This document shows positions 41,977-50,539 of a stretch of 64,000 bases of DNA, in pieces. Position numbers and translations under genes: made by a program. The DNA lies in contig CAYOOP010000006.1 in the NCBI GenBank assembly GCA_964405685.1, positions 1 to 64,000 on the forward strand. Direction: 5' to 3'. Numbering within the stretch: position 1 is the first letter of the stretch; every line of letters begins with the position of its first letter. This stretch comes from CAYOOP01 sp964405685. Its GTDB lineage: Bacteria; Pseudomonadota; Alphaproteobacteria; Rickettsiales; SXRF01. A model generated the notes under the pieces. The model did not search any database. It saw nothing but the letters and a program-made list of their open reading frames with translations, and was not told where the DNA came from.

Positions 41977-42300
41977 CTAAATGATGCTGTTTGTTTTGTC
42001 AAAAACCTTTGCGTCATAGGCAGCAGCTAAAGCTTCCAGTTTCAGGTTGGCTCTCGATATCACAATCCGTTTAAACCCCGCCTCCAGCGCGGCAATGGCA
42101 AGCCCCACATCTTCTCCTGCATCAACTACAAAATCAATGGTGTGAGTAGGAAATTGTTTAGTCAGATTTCTGACTAATGCGGCAAAATATCCAACACCAT
42201 GCGTACGCAGCCCATAAGTTGGTGAACTGAATGTGATGTGCGCGTCTGAGTGCGCCTCGAGATAGGAGGTGGCATCGTTTAAAGAATAAATTGAGATCAT
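41977..42300 (-). CDS. Hypothetical protein (107 aa)
   Basis: A small alpha/beta protein starting MISIYSLNDATSYLEAHSD, with a Gly/Ala-rich middle (DAGEDVGLAIAALEAGFKRI). I do not recognise the family. The ATG at 42300 is preferred over a TTG two codons earlier. It lies between the family A repeat and the class I aldolase on the same strand and may be co-transcribed with the latter. Confidence 0.6.
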   Translation of the reverse strand: MISIYSLNDATSYLEAHSDAHITFSSPTYGLRTHGVGYFAALVRNLTKQFPTHTIDFVVDAGEDVGLAIAALEAGFKRIVISRANLKLEALAAAYDAKVFDKTNSII

Positions 42301-42308
42301 TTTCAACT

Positions 42309-42418
42309 GTCATCCCGGCGAACGCCGGGATCCAGCACTTCGCGGCAAGCGAAGTAAAAAGATCCTATTGCGGCGAAGACTCGCCTTAACTGGGTCCCGG
42401 CCTTCGCCGGGATGACAC
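42309..42418. repeat. Intergenic family A repeat
   Basis: TGTCATCCCGGCGAACGCCG GGATCCAG on the left and CTGGGTCCCGGCCTTCGCCG GGATGACA on the right form a long inverted repeat with inner hairpin TTCGCGGCAAGCGAA. It lies between trpG and the 107-residue gene. Confidence 0.8.
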
Positions 42419-42427
42419 TGTTTGTAT

Positions 42428-43000
42428 TCATACCTTCTTCAAAAAATTGGCTAAAATCGCATGCCCGTGTTCCGAGGCAATGGATTCAGGATGAAACTGT
42501 ACGCCGTGAATATTCAGTTCTTTGTGCTGCAGTCCCATGATGATGCCGTCGGTGGTTTCTGCCGTAATCATGAGGCAATCGGGCAGACTTTTGCGCTCGA
42601 CAAGCAACGAATGGTAGCGCGTGGCTTTGAAAGGAGATGGGAGGCTCGCGAACACGCCTTTGCCGGTGTGCACCACATCACTCACCTTGCCATGCATCGG
42701 CGCCGGCGCCCGCACCACCTTGCCACCAAACACTTGGCCAATGGCTTGGTGACCCAAGCACACACCAAACACAGGAATTTTTCCTGCCGCCTCTTTAATC
42801 AAACTAAGGCAGATACCTGACTCATCCGGCGTGCCGGGGCCAGGCGAAATCACAATGCCATCGGGCTTCATGTTCATGACATCCGCAACCGAAATTGCGT
42901 CGTTCCGATGTACAACTACATCCGCCTTCAACTCGCCCAAATAGTGCATCAGGTTGTAGGTAAAGCTGTCGTAGTTATCGAGGAGGAGAATTTTTTTCAT
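42428..43000 (-). CDS. trpG: Anthranilate synthase component II
   Basis: A 190-residue class I glutamine amidotransferase that supplies ammonia to TrpE. The triad is visible: Cys in FGVCLGHQAIG, and His and Glu in QFHPESIASEHG. SPGPGTPDESG is the oxyanion loop. The start at 43000 gives MKKILLLDNYDSF. It may also serve PabA for folate. trpE lies seven bases upstream. No trpD or trpC follows; a repeat and unknown gene come next. Confidence 0.95.
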   Translation of the reverse strand: MKKILLLDNYDSFTYNLMHYLGELKADVVVHRNDAISVADVMNMKPDGIVISPGPGTPDESGICLSLIKEAAGKIPVFGVCLGHQAIGQVFGGKVVRAPAPMHGKVSDVVHTGKGVFASLPSPFKATRYHSLLVERKSLPDCLMITAETTDGIIMGLQHKELNIHGVQFHPESIASEHGHAILANFLKKV

Positions 43001-43007
43001 ATGTGCC

Positions 43008-44507
43008 TTATACAAACTTGATCGCATCTTCCGCCGCGCGCATCAGCGCTTTGGCTTTGCTCACCGACTCCTGATATTCGTCTTCCGCCTTGCTGTCCGC
43101 CACGATCCCGCCGCCGGCTTGCACATAAAGTTTTCCATCTTTCACCAGGCCAGTGCGCAGCGTAATCGCCGTATCCATATTGCCGCTGGCGGAGAAATAG
43201 CCCACGCATCCGGCATAAAAACTGCGTTTAGCAATTTCGAGCTCGTTGATAATCTGCATCGCCCGCACCTTCGGCGCACCGCTCACCGTGCCTGCCGGAA
43301 AGCCTGCGAACATCGCCGAGAGCGCATCGTATTTCGTGTTCAGCTTGCCTTCGACGTTCGAGACAATGTGCATCACATGGCTATAATTTTCAATGGTCAT
43401 CTGCTTAGTCGTTTTTACTGTGCCAATTTCAGCAACACGGCCGACATCGTTACGCCCCAGATCTAGGAGCATGAGATGTTCCGCCACTTCCTTGGTATCG
43501 GAGAGTAAATCCTTTGCGAGTGCCGCATCTTCCGCTTTGTTTTTGCCACGTTTGCGCGTTCCAGCAATCGGGCGAATCGTCACCGTGCCGTCTTGCAACC
43601 GCACCAGAATTTCGGGGCTGGAGCCGACCAGCTGGAAATCACAGAAGTCCAAATAAAACAAAAACGGTGAGGGGTTTAAGTAACGTAAGCTACGGTAGAG
43701 CGCAAATGGGGGCAGGGTAAAGTTCGCAGAAAAGCGTTGCGAAAGCACGGCTTGAAAAATATCCCCCGCGGCGATGTGTTCTTGCGCTTTTTTTAACATG
43801 CCATCGTATTGCGCACGTGGCGTGTTGGAAGTAAAATCCTCCATCCGCACGGGGGTATAATAGGTACCCTCATGGGGTATATAAGGCTTATTCAGCTTGG
43901 TTTCTATTTCTTCAATCCGTTTAACCGCTGCCTCGTACGCCGTGAACGCACCCCCCCGGGAGGTATCTGGCCAAATGGTGGTGATGACGAATCGCTTATC
44001 CGCCACCGCGTCAAAAATCACAGTGATTTTTGGGCGCATGAAACAGGCATCGGGGATGTTGATCGTATCCGGTTTGGCCTCCGGCAGTTTCTCAATCAAC
44101 CGCACCATGTCATAGGTCATATACCCCACTAGCCCTGCTGCCATCGGTGGCAGGCCTTCGGGGATGTCGATGGTTGAGGACTGATAGAGCGCGCGAAACG
44201 AAGTCAGTGCATCTTCCAGGCAGGCTTGAAAATTACTCTCTTTGGGTTGGTCCACGTAGGCAATTTCGGCCTTATTGCCTTTACACCGCCAGATGAGTTC
44301 GGGTTTCAATCCGATGACCGAATACCTCCCCCGGGTTTCGCCTTTTTCAACGGACTCAAGCAAAAAACTGGGCGTGCCTTCTTCTTTTAGTCGCATCATC
44401 GCTGAGACCGGCGTGTCCAAATCCGCCGAGCGTTCGCTCCAGACCAGCTGAGGCTGGCCGGCTTTTAAGCCCCGCTCAAAATCTGCGAATTCTGGGAAGA
44501 TGTTCAC
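43008..44507 (-). CDS. trpE: Anthranilate synthase component I
   Basis: A 499-residue TrpE that converts chorismate to anthranilate. Conserved blocks: FLLESVEKGETRGRYSVIGL (N-terminal domain, including residues of the tryptophan feedback site), IRPIAGTRKRGKN, LLDLGRNDVGRV and the late GCVGYFSASGNMDTAI. The length is typical. It overlaps the ppiD 3' end by four bases, so no separate leader or attenuator is present; tryptophan control is probably by feedback inhibition. Confidence 0.97.
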   Translation of the reverse strand: MNIFPEFADFERGLKAGQPQLVWSERSADLDTPVSAMMRLKEEGTPSFLLESVEKGETRGRYSVIGLKPELIWRCKGNKAEIAYVDQPKESNFQACLEDALTSFRALYQSSTIDIPEGLPPMAAGLVGYMTYDMVRLIEKLPEAKPDTINIPDACFMRPKITVIFDAVADKRFVITTIWPDTSRGGAFTAYEAAVKRIEEIETKLNKPYIPHEGTYYTPVRMEDFTSNTPRAQYDGMLKKAQEHIAAGDIFQAVLSQRFSANFTLPPFALYRSLRYLNPSPFLFYLDFCDFQLVGSSPEILVRLQDGTVTIRPIAGTRKRGKNKAEDAALAKDLLSDTKEVAEHLMLLDLGRNDVGRVAEIGTVKTTKQMTIENYSHVMHIVSNVEGKLNTKYDALSAMFAGFPAGTVSGAPKVRAMQIINELEIAKRSFYAGCVGYFSASGNMDTAITLRTGLVKDGKLYVQAGGGIVADSKAEDEYQESVSKAKALMRAAEDAIKFV

Positions 44508-45967
44508 TGATCCCGCTCCAGCAATTTCGTCAGCACATCATCATTGACCGTCACATTGTATTTCTTCCGCAGGTACGCGCCGAAGAGTTGCAATTGTTCC
44601 TGTGTCATCTCTGACTTCAAGCGCTCGTTGTTAGGCGATTTACTGGTATAGGTCGCAATCGGCACCGCCGGAATTCCTGTGACGACCGCTATCACGTAAT
44701 CCCCATCATTGGTGGGATGTGCGGCAGTTGCTTTGCCGGCATCCAAACCATAGGCCTCGGCAATCAATTCCGCAGGCAGCCCCGGACCTTCGCGAAATAA
44801 TGCGCGATTGGAGGCGACCAAATGATGTTCGCTAATCGTTTGCGCACGGGTTTTTTCGTTGCGCAGTCTATCAGCAACGCTATACGCCAATTTCGCAACC
44901 GCTTTTTCGGTTTGCTCTTTGCGCCAAATTTTTTCAATCGCTGGGCGCACATCCGCAAGCGGCGGCACCCCTTCTGGCGTCACCTTATCAACATGCACCA
45001 TGTACATCCGGCCATTACCGCCGGAGGTAACATTGGATTCACTGCCCTGATCTGTCGCATAAATATTAGCCACTAAATTCTCAAGCGCAGGCAACCCAGC
45101 TTTCTCACCATTCATCAACTTACCATCACGTGTAATCGCCGGCAGCCGCGAAAGCGTGGCACCCACTTCCCGCGCGGCATTGGCAAAGGTCTCCCCACCT
45201 GCGAGCAAATCTTCCATATGGTTAGACGCCTGCGTTACGCCTTCTTCCGAACTCTTCTCAATGACCGCAACGCTCGCTTCGCGCGTTTCCGGTTTGATGA
45301 ATTCTTTCACATGCGCCTGATAGGTTTCCGTCAATTGCTCCGTCGTCGGCGCATCCGGCGCTTTCACCGCGCTTGCCGAAATCGTATAAAGCGCAATATC
45401 GCGCGTTTCTCTGGTCATCGCATCCGCAAGCTGTACGCTAAAGGGCAGGGGTGTGGGTTTCAAATTATACGTCGCAAACAGCAGCTTAATGCCCATGTCG
45501 CGCTTTAAGGCCTTCACATAATCGTTCTCGCTTAGAGAAGCGCGCATCAAAAATTCCTTAAACTTCGCGCTCTCAAAGCTGGTTAAACCCCTAAACATAG
45601 GGTTTTCACGGATGTTGGCGGCTACTGCATCATCGGAAGGAATCAAGCCAAGATCCGCCGCTTCCAGCGCATATAGCTCTTCATTAATGATGCGCCCGAG
45701 CAATTGCTCCGGCACGTGCATCACGCGCAGCAACATGGGGTTATATTGCTTGCCCAGGCGCTGGCGGAACGTGTCTTCTTCACGCTTCAAATCCCGCTCG
45801 AATTCCAGCGCCGTGATATTGCGCGGCCCCACGGTTGCCACATTCATATTCGAACCATGGCTACGAATGGTGTCCCCCACGCCCCACACGGCAAAGGTGA
45901 GGATCAAGAACCCCAGGATAATTTTGGCGAAAATGGTGCTGACGCCTTTTCGCATGGATGCAAGCAT
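44504..45967 (-). CDS. PpiD/SurA-like periplasmic folding factor, shortened
   Basis: A 487-residue PpiD-type protein: a single N-terminal membrane anchor (FAKIILGFLILTFAVWGVGD at 13-32) and a SurA_N-like chaperone domain (about 40-200). The family is usually about 600-630 residues. Here the parvulin rotamase region (about 215-345) is short and poorly conserved, so peptidyl-prolyl isomerase activity is doubtful and it may act as chaperone only. Position beside trpE and divergent from tpiA-secG is the usual alphaproteobacterial context, and a secG-linked location fits help to newly exported proteins. Confidence 0.87.
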   Translation of the reverse strand: MLASMRKGVSTIFAKIILGFLILTFAVWGVGDTIRSHGSNMNVATVGPRNITALEFERDLKREEDTFRQRLGKQYNPMLLRVMHVPEQLLGRIINEELYALEAADLGLIPSDDAVAANIRENPMFRGLTSFESAKFKEFLMRASLSENDYVKALKRDMGIKLLFATYNLKPTPLPFSVQLADAMTRETRDIALYTISASAVKAPDAPTTEQLTETYQAHVKEFIKPETREASVAVIEKSSEEGVTQASNHMEDLLAGGETFANAAREVGATLSRLPAITRDGKLMNGEKAGLPALENLVANIYATDQGSESNVTSGGNGRMYMVHVDKVTPEGVPPLADVRPAIEKIWRKEQTEKAVAKLAYSVADRLRNEKTRAQTISEHHLVASNRALFREGPGLPAELIAEAYGLDAGKATAAHPTNDGDYVIAVVTGIPAVPIATYTSKSPNNERLKSEMTQEQLQLFGAYLRKKYNVTVNDDVLTKLLERDQ

Positions 45968-46056
45968 GGTCGACTCCGTTTAATAGTTGCCAAGAGGTGT
46001 ACAATAATCATATTAGTTGTCAAAATGTTATAATGACCCATTCAGATGGGTTATAT

Positions 46057-46156
46057 CTTCCCCTCGCCCCCGTGGGGGAGAGGGAGGAATTTCTTAGATT
46101 TCCTTACAGGAAATCTAAGTCTCGTTGCCCTCTCCTGCACGCGGGAGAGGGGATTA
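46057..46156. repeat. Family C repeats and hairpin in the tpiA leader
   Basis: CTTCCCCTCGCCCCCGTGGG GGAGAGG and CCTCTCCTGCACGCGGGAGAG bracket a perfect 11-base hairpin, CTTAGATTTCC-TTACA-GGAAATCTAAG (46093-46119). All of it lies in the 200-base leader upstream of tpiA. Confidence 0.8.
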
Positions 46157-46170
46157 AGAGGAAGAGAACT

Positions 46171-46884
46171 ATGACCAAAACCATTGTCGCAAACTGGAAA
46201 ATGAACGGCTCTAGCGCCTTTGCAGCCGAGTTCGCGCAGGGTTTTTCGCAGTTCTTGGGTCGTAGTCCTATAAAAAGCAATGTCGTCATCTGTCCACCCT
46301 TTACGCTCTTACTCCAGCTTTTCAGTGCCTTTCAGGCTTCCGGCGTTGCAATCGGTGGGCAGGATTGTTCAGCGAATTCTGCCGGTGCTCATACTGGCGA
46401 TATTAGCGCTTCCATGCTAAAAGACGCAGGTGCCACCCACGTCATTCTCGGCCATTCCGAACGCCGCCAATACCACGCTGAGACCAGTGCCACAGTGCGC
46501 CAAAAGGCAGAAGCCGCGATTGCTGCGGGTTTAACGCCCATCATCTGCATCGGCGAATCGGCCGAGCAGCGCAAGGCCGGAAATGCAGAGGCCACGGTGC
46601 TTACCCAGTTAAAGGAATCACTTCCGAATCCCCAAATTCTTCTTGCCTACGAACCCATATGGGCTATTGGTTCCGGCCGGACACCAAGCATTTCTGAGAT
46701 CTCAGCCATGCATCAGGCCATAAAAACCGCTGTTCCTGGCGCTTCTGTGCTCTACGGCGGTTCGGTAAATGCGGCGAATGCAGGTGAGATTTTGCACGCT
46801 GAAGGTGTAGATGGCGCGTTGGTTGGCGGTGCGAGCTTGAAGTTGGAGGAATTTTGCGCCATAGTAAGCGCGGCAGAAGGGTAA
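46171..46884 (+). CDS. tpiA: Triose-phosphate isomerase
   Basis: A 237-residue TIM barrel that interconverts DHAP and glyceraldehyde-3-phosphate. Motifs: VANWKMNG (Asn and Lys of the active site), HVILGHSERRQ (catalytic His), LAYEPIWAIGSG (catalytic Glu) and VLYGGSV. The ATG at 46171 follows GAGGAAGAG; an in-frame Met far upstream would translate through the repeats and is rejected. It is divergent from ppiD and followed by a repeat and secG. Confidence 0.97.
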   Translation: MTKTIVANWKMNGSSAFAAEFAQGFSQFLGRSPIKSNVVICPPFTLLLQLFSAFQASGVAIGGQDCSANSAGAHTGDISASMLKDAGATHVILGHSERRQYHAETSATVRQKAEAAIAAGLTPIICIGESAEQRKAGNAEATVLTQLKESLPNPQILLAYEPIWAIGSGRTPSISEISAMHQAIKTAVPGASVLYGGSVNAANAGEILHAEGVDGALVGGASLKLEEFCAIVSAAEG

Positions 46885-46891
46885 CCTTCAA

Positions 46892-46976
46892 CCGTCATAC
46901 CGGCGAAAGCCGGTATCCAGCGTTCGCCTTTGGCGAACAGATTATAACTGGATCCCGACTTTCGTCGGGATGACGA
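46892..46976. repeat. Intergenic family A repeat
   Basis: CCGTCATACCGGCGAAAGCC GGTATCCAG on the left and CTGGATCCCGACTTTCGTCG GGATGACG on the right, with GTTCGCC...GGCGAAC inside. It separates tpiA from secG. Confidence 0.8.
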
Positions 46977-47000
46977 ATTGGAGAATTTTAGGAGAGAACT

Positions 47001-47336
47001 ATGTATTCAGTATTACTGGTCATTCATACGATTTTGGTGCTGTGCCTGATTGGGATTATTCTCATTCAACGCAGTGATTCGGATGGGTTCGGCGCCGGCG
47101 GTGGTTCCAACCAATTTATGACGGGCCGCTCCAGTGCCAATTTGATTACGCGCACGACTGCCATTCTCGCCACGCTATTTATTTTAAACAGCCTGCTGCT
47201 TGCGTATCTTACCACGCAACGTACAAAAAGCTCCATTGTTGAAAAAATCGAAGCACCCATTTCCGCGCCTGCTTCCACTACAAAAGAACCAGCGCCTGCC
47301 GCCCCCAACGTTCCAGCGGTTCCGAAGCCGGAGTAG
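47001..47336 (+). CDS. secG: Preprotein translocase subunit SecG
   Basis: A 111-residue SecG with two membrane helices (about 4-23 and 52-71) around the conserved loop LIQRSDSDGFGAGGGSNQFM. A Pro/Ala/Ser-rich tail follows, as in many alphaproteobacterial SecG. It is the accessory subunit of SecYEG. A GGAGAG ribosome site lies before the ATG. The receiver-domain gene begins six bases after its stop. Confidence 0.95.
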   Translation: MYSVLLVIHTILVLCLIGIILIQRSDSDGFGAGGGSNQFMTGRSSANLITRTTAILATLFILNSLLLAYLTTQRTKSSIVEKIEAPISAPASTTKEPAPAAPNVPAVPKPE

Positions 47337-47342
47337 GACCCT

Positions 47343-47783
47343 ATGGTGCATGTTTTATATGTTGAGGATGATCCAAGTGTTGCGGTTTCTGCGAAGGATC
47401 TGTTGACAGAATTTGGGCACACTGTAACCCATTATAAAGATGCAGAAAGCGCCTTGTCTGCTTTTCGTAAATCCCCAGAAAAATTTGACGTTATTCTTTC
47501 TGACCAGAGCCTGGGAGTAGAAAAAATGGTAGGTACCGAATTCGCGCAAGCCGTGTTTCAAACCACTGAAGCGACGACACCTCCTTTTATTTTGACGACT
47601 TCGCAAGAATGGGATGAGTTGCGCGAACGGCATTCTCTTACGCAAGAAACACCAGAAGTCGGCAGGCCCATTGCCGGATATCTTCAGAAGCCGCTAAAAG
47701 GTAAGGACATTATTGGACGAATAAACATGCTCACCCAAGATCAAGTTATGATAGGTTCTGGTGAAAGAGGTGGCAGAAAATGA
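47343..47783 (+). CDS. Single-domain response regulator
   Basis: A 146-residue CheY-like receiver without an output domain. The acidic pocket is Asp9-Asp10, the phosphorylation site Asp54 (VILSDQSLG), the switch Thr85/86 (FILTTSQ) and the lysine Lys116 (LQKPLKG). It is unusual to find it between secG and pyrG; composition is somewhat A/T-richer than those genes, so it may be an insertion into the conserved secG-pyrG order. It overlaps pyrG by four bases (ATGA). No partner kinase is in the window. Confidence 0.87.
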   Translation: MVHVLYVEDDPSVAVSAKDLLTEFGHTVTHYKDAESALSAFRKSPEKFDVILSDQSLGVEKMVGTEFAQAVFQTTEATTPPFILTTSQEWDELRERHSLTQETPEVGRPIAGYLQKPLKGKDIIGRINMLTQDQVMIGSGERGGRK

Positions 47784-49462
47784 CCACACGTTTCATTTTC
47801 ATCACTGGGGGCGTTGTAAGTTCCTTAGGGAAGGGGCTTGCTTCGGCGTCGCTTGCGGCGCTGTTGCAATCGCGTGGCTATAAGGTGCGGATGCGGAAGC
47901 TCGACCCCTATTTGAACGTCGACCCCGGCACGATGAACCCGATTCAGCACGGCGAAGTGTTTGTGACCGATGACGGCGCGGAGACGGACCTCGACCTCGG
48001 CCACTATGAGCGCTTCACCGGCGTCAACGCCCGCAAGTCGGACAACATCACCTCCGGCCAGATTTATTCGACGCTGCTGACCAAAGAACGCCGCGGGGAT
48101 TATTTGGGCGGCACGGTGCAAGTGATTCCGCATGTGACTGACCTCATCAAAGATTTTATTTTAAAAGACACCGACGCAGAAGATTTCGTCCTTTGCGAAA
48201 TCGGCGGTACGGTGGGCGACATTGAAGGACTGCCGTTCTTCGAGGCGATCCGCCAACTCGGCTACGAAATGGGCAAGGAACGTGTGCTGTTCATGCATCT
48301 AACCCTCGTACCCTACATCGCCGCCGCCAAAGAACTCAAAACCAAACCGACCCAACACTCGGTGAAAGAATTGCGCTCGATTGGTATCCAACCAGACATT
48401 CTCCTCTGCCGCGCTGAGCGCGAAATCCCGGCCTCTGAGCGCCGCAAAATCGCGCTGTTTTGTAACATCAAGGAAGACTGCGTTATCCAAGGCATCGATG
48501 TTGATTCCATCTACGAAGTGCCGCACCGCTACAGCGAGCAGGGTATCGACACGCAAGTGCTCAAACACTTCGGCATCGAAAATGCCAAACCCGCCGATCT
48601 CAAACGGTGGGATACTATTTTGGAATGCATCCACAACCCCAAAGGTGAAGTACATGTGGCCATTGTCGGCAAATATGTCGGTATTGGGGATGCGTATAAA
48701 TCGCTCGATGAAGCGTTGCAACATGCGGGTATTGCAAACCAAGTCAAAGTCTCCAGTGAATGGATTGACGCGACGGAACTTGAACAACATACCCCTGCCG
48801 AGTATCTAAAAAATGCGGATGTCGTACTCGTACCCGGTGGTTTTGGCGAACGCGGCGTGGCTGGAAAACTAGCTGCTATCCGTTATGCGCGCGAACATAA
48901 TATACCCTATCTGGGTATCTGTTTCGGCATGCAACTGGCGACCATCGAGTTCGCCCGCAACGTGCTCGGAATGAGCGATGCCTCCTCCACCGAATTTGGC
49001 CCTTATACCGACAAGGATGGCAAGGGACCGCTCGTGGGGATGATGACGGAATGGATGCGCGGCAACGTGCTTGAAACCCGGAAATCCGACGGCGACTTGG
49101 GCGGCACGATGCGCCTTGGCGCTTATGAATGTGAAATCACCCCCGGCTCACTGGCATCGACTGCCTATGGCTCCACGCACATCGAAGAACGCCACCGCCA
49201 CCGCTACGAAGTCAACATCGCCTACCGCGAGCAGTTGGAAGCCGCCGGCCTCGTTTTCTCCGGCCTCTCTCCACGCGGGCACTTACCGGAAATCGTGGAA
49301 CTGAAAGACCACCCATGGTTCATCGGCGTGCAGTTCCACCCCGAATTCAAATCCCGCCCCTTTGCCGCTCACCCGCTGTTTGCCAGCTTTATCGCCGCCG
49401 GCATCGCCAACCAAAAAACCAAGCCAAAATCGGCGGATGTGGTGGAATTGAGGAAGAAATGA
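47780..49462 (+). CDS. pyrG: CTP synthase
   Basis: A 560-residue CTP synthase that aminates UTP with glutamine. The N-terminal synthetase domain starts TRFIFITGGVVSSLGKGLAS and has the P-loop and the LDPYLNVDPGTMNP block. The C-terminal class I amidotransferase has its Cys in LGICFGMQLA and the late His-Pro-Glu (QFHPEFKSRPF). The length is typical. It follows the receiver gene by ATGA overlap, in the secG-pyrG context of the class. Confidence 0.98.
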   Translation: MTTRFIFITGGVVSSLGKGLASASLAALLQSRGYKVRMRKLDPYLNVDPGTMNPIQHGEVFVTDDGAETDLDLGHYERFTGVNARKSDNITSGQIYSTLLTKERRGDYLGGTVQVIPHVTDLIKDFILKDTDAEDFVLCEIGGTVGDIEGLPFFEAIRQLGYEMGKERVLFMHLTLVPYIAAAKELKTKPTQHSVKELRSIGIQPDILLCRAEREIPASERRKIALFCNIKEDCVIQGIDVDSIYEVPHRYSEQGIDTQVLKHFGIENAKPADLKRWDTILECIHNPKGEVHVAIVGKYVGIGDAYKSLDEALQHAGIANQVKVSSEWIDATELEQHTPAEYLKNADVVLVPGGFGERGVAGKLAAIRYAREHNIPYLGICFGMQLATIEFARNVLGMSDASSTEFGPYTDKDGKGPLVGMMTEWMRGNVLETRKSDGDLGGTMRLGAYECEITPGSLASTAYGSTHIEERHRHRYEVNIAYREQLEAAGLVFSGLSPRGHLPEIVELKDHPWFIGVQFHPEFKSRPFAAHPLFASFIAAGIANQKTKPKSADVVELRKK

Positions 49463-49477
49463 GGCCTCTTTTTCTGG

Positions 49478-49798
49478 TTATTTTATACGTTTGATAAAAT
49501 CAAAACGTAATCCAGCATCATCAATCGCTATGTTATCTATGTCAAAAATACCTTGATAGTCTGATCGTTTGAAGTTTTTAGGTTCTGTGTATTCATCTCT
49601 GGTCAAAATTACACGCTTCTTGTTTTTGAGGGCATCAATAAAATCATCCCATTGTTTTTCTCCAAGCTTAACTCCAGGATCAAGATAAAAAGGGAGTCCA
49701 CCTTGCTTGTGATTGTACCATTCCTCATGGACGCACGGTAAATTTTCCTTTTGCCATGTTGCAAACCATGAGCCTCTTTTTCCTTTTGCTTTAATCAT
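49478..49798 (-). CDS. Hypothetical protein (106 aa), A/T-rich
   Basis: A 106-residue soluble protein, MIKAKGKRGSWFATWQKE at the start, rich in Trp, Lys and Asp. I do not recognise the family. Its base composition is strikingly A/T-rich compared with pyrG and efp on either side, which points to recent arrival. Orientation is opposite to both neighbours. An A/T-rich 150-base region upstream would hold its promoter. Confidence 0.6.
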   Translation of the reverse strand: MIKAKGKRGSWFATWQKENLPCVHEEWYNHKQGGLPFYLDPGVKLGEKQWDDFIDALKNKKRVILTRDEYTEPKNFKRSDYQGIFDIDNIAIDDAGLRFDFIKRIK

Positions 49799-49966
49799 CT
49801 GAATATCCTTATATTATTATAAGATTCTGAGGTTAGGTAGAATCAATAAAGCATTATTTCAATAAAAGCGGCAACTTTAAAACAAAAGGCGCAATAAGGC
49901 TTGAATTTTCGGACTGCTAAGGATAAAAGCGCCGCCTGTACATAATAATATTTGAGGAGAGTGCTC

Positions 49967-50536
49967 ATGAGAGTCGATGGTTCGGCGGTGCGTGCCGGTA
50001 TGGTGATTGATTATCAAGATAAGCTGTGGCTCGTGGTGAAACACGAAATCCGCACGCCCGGCAATTTGCGCAGCTTCAATCAGGTGGAACTGAAAGATAT
50101 TAAAACCGGCACCAAGAATAACTTACGTTTTGCTTCCGACGAGCGCATTGAGCGTGTTTCGCTGGACCAGAAGCCCTGCAATTTCTTGTTCGCCGAAGGC
50201 GATTTGCTCACGTTTATGGACAACGAAAGCTATGAACAAATGGTGATGCCCAAGGAACTCGTGGGTGATGCATTACCCTATTTGCAAGACGGCATGACGG
50301 TGTCGATTGAAAGCTACGACGGCAAGCCGATTTCTGTGTCGTTGCCGGAAACCGTGGTGATGAAAATTATTGAAGCCGACCCGGTCGTAAGAGGCCAGAC
50401 GGCGTCGTCTTCTTACAAACCTGCAATTCTTGAAAATGGCGTGCGCGTGCTGGTGCCGCCGTTTATTGCTGCGGGCGAAAGCATTGTCGTGCGCACCTCT
50501 GATTCCACCTATATGGAACGTGCGAAAGTAGCGTAG
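49967..50536 (+). CDS. efp: Elongation factor P, unusual loop tip
   Basis: A 189-residue EF-P with the three-domain fold: N-terminal KOW-like (GSAVRAGMVIDYQDKLWLVV), then two OB domains with SIESYDGKPISVSLPETV and the final signature. EF-P rescues ribosomes stalled at polyproline. The domain I loop reads RTPGNLRSF where E. coli has KPGKGQAF, so the residue that is normally Lys34 (or Arg32 in another subtype) is Asn33 here, with Arg35 two positions on. The start at 49967 follows GAGGAGA; a TTG five codons earlier is unlikely. A Pro-rich OmpA protein, a likely client, lies nearby at 52158. Confidence 0.95.
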   Translation: MRVDGSAVRAGMVIDYQDKLWLVVKHEIRTPGNLRSFNQVELKDIKTGTKNNLRFASDERIERVSLDQKPCNFLFAEGDLLTFMDNESYEQMVMPKELVGDALPYLQDGMTVSIESYDGKPISVSLPETVVMKIIEADPVVRGQTASSSYKPAILENGVRVLVPPFIAAGESIVVRTSDSTYMERAKVA

Positions 50537-50539
50537 ACC

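Noticed and set aside
43008..45967. A trp leader-peptide attenuator before trpE
   Set aside because: trpE starts inside the end of the ppiD-like gene, leaving no leader or terminator/antiterminator structure.
45958..46170. A 71-residue N-terminal extension of TpiA
   Set aside because: It would translate through the palindromic leader and precede the canonical start, which has its own ribosome site.
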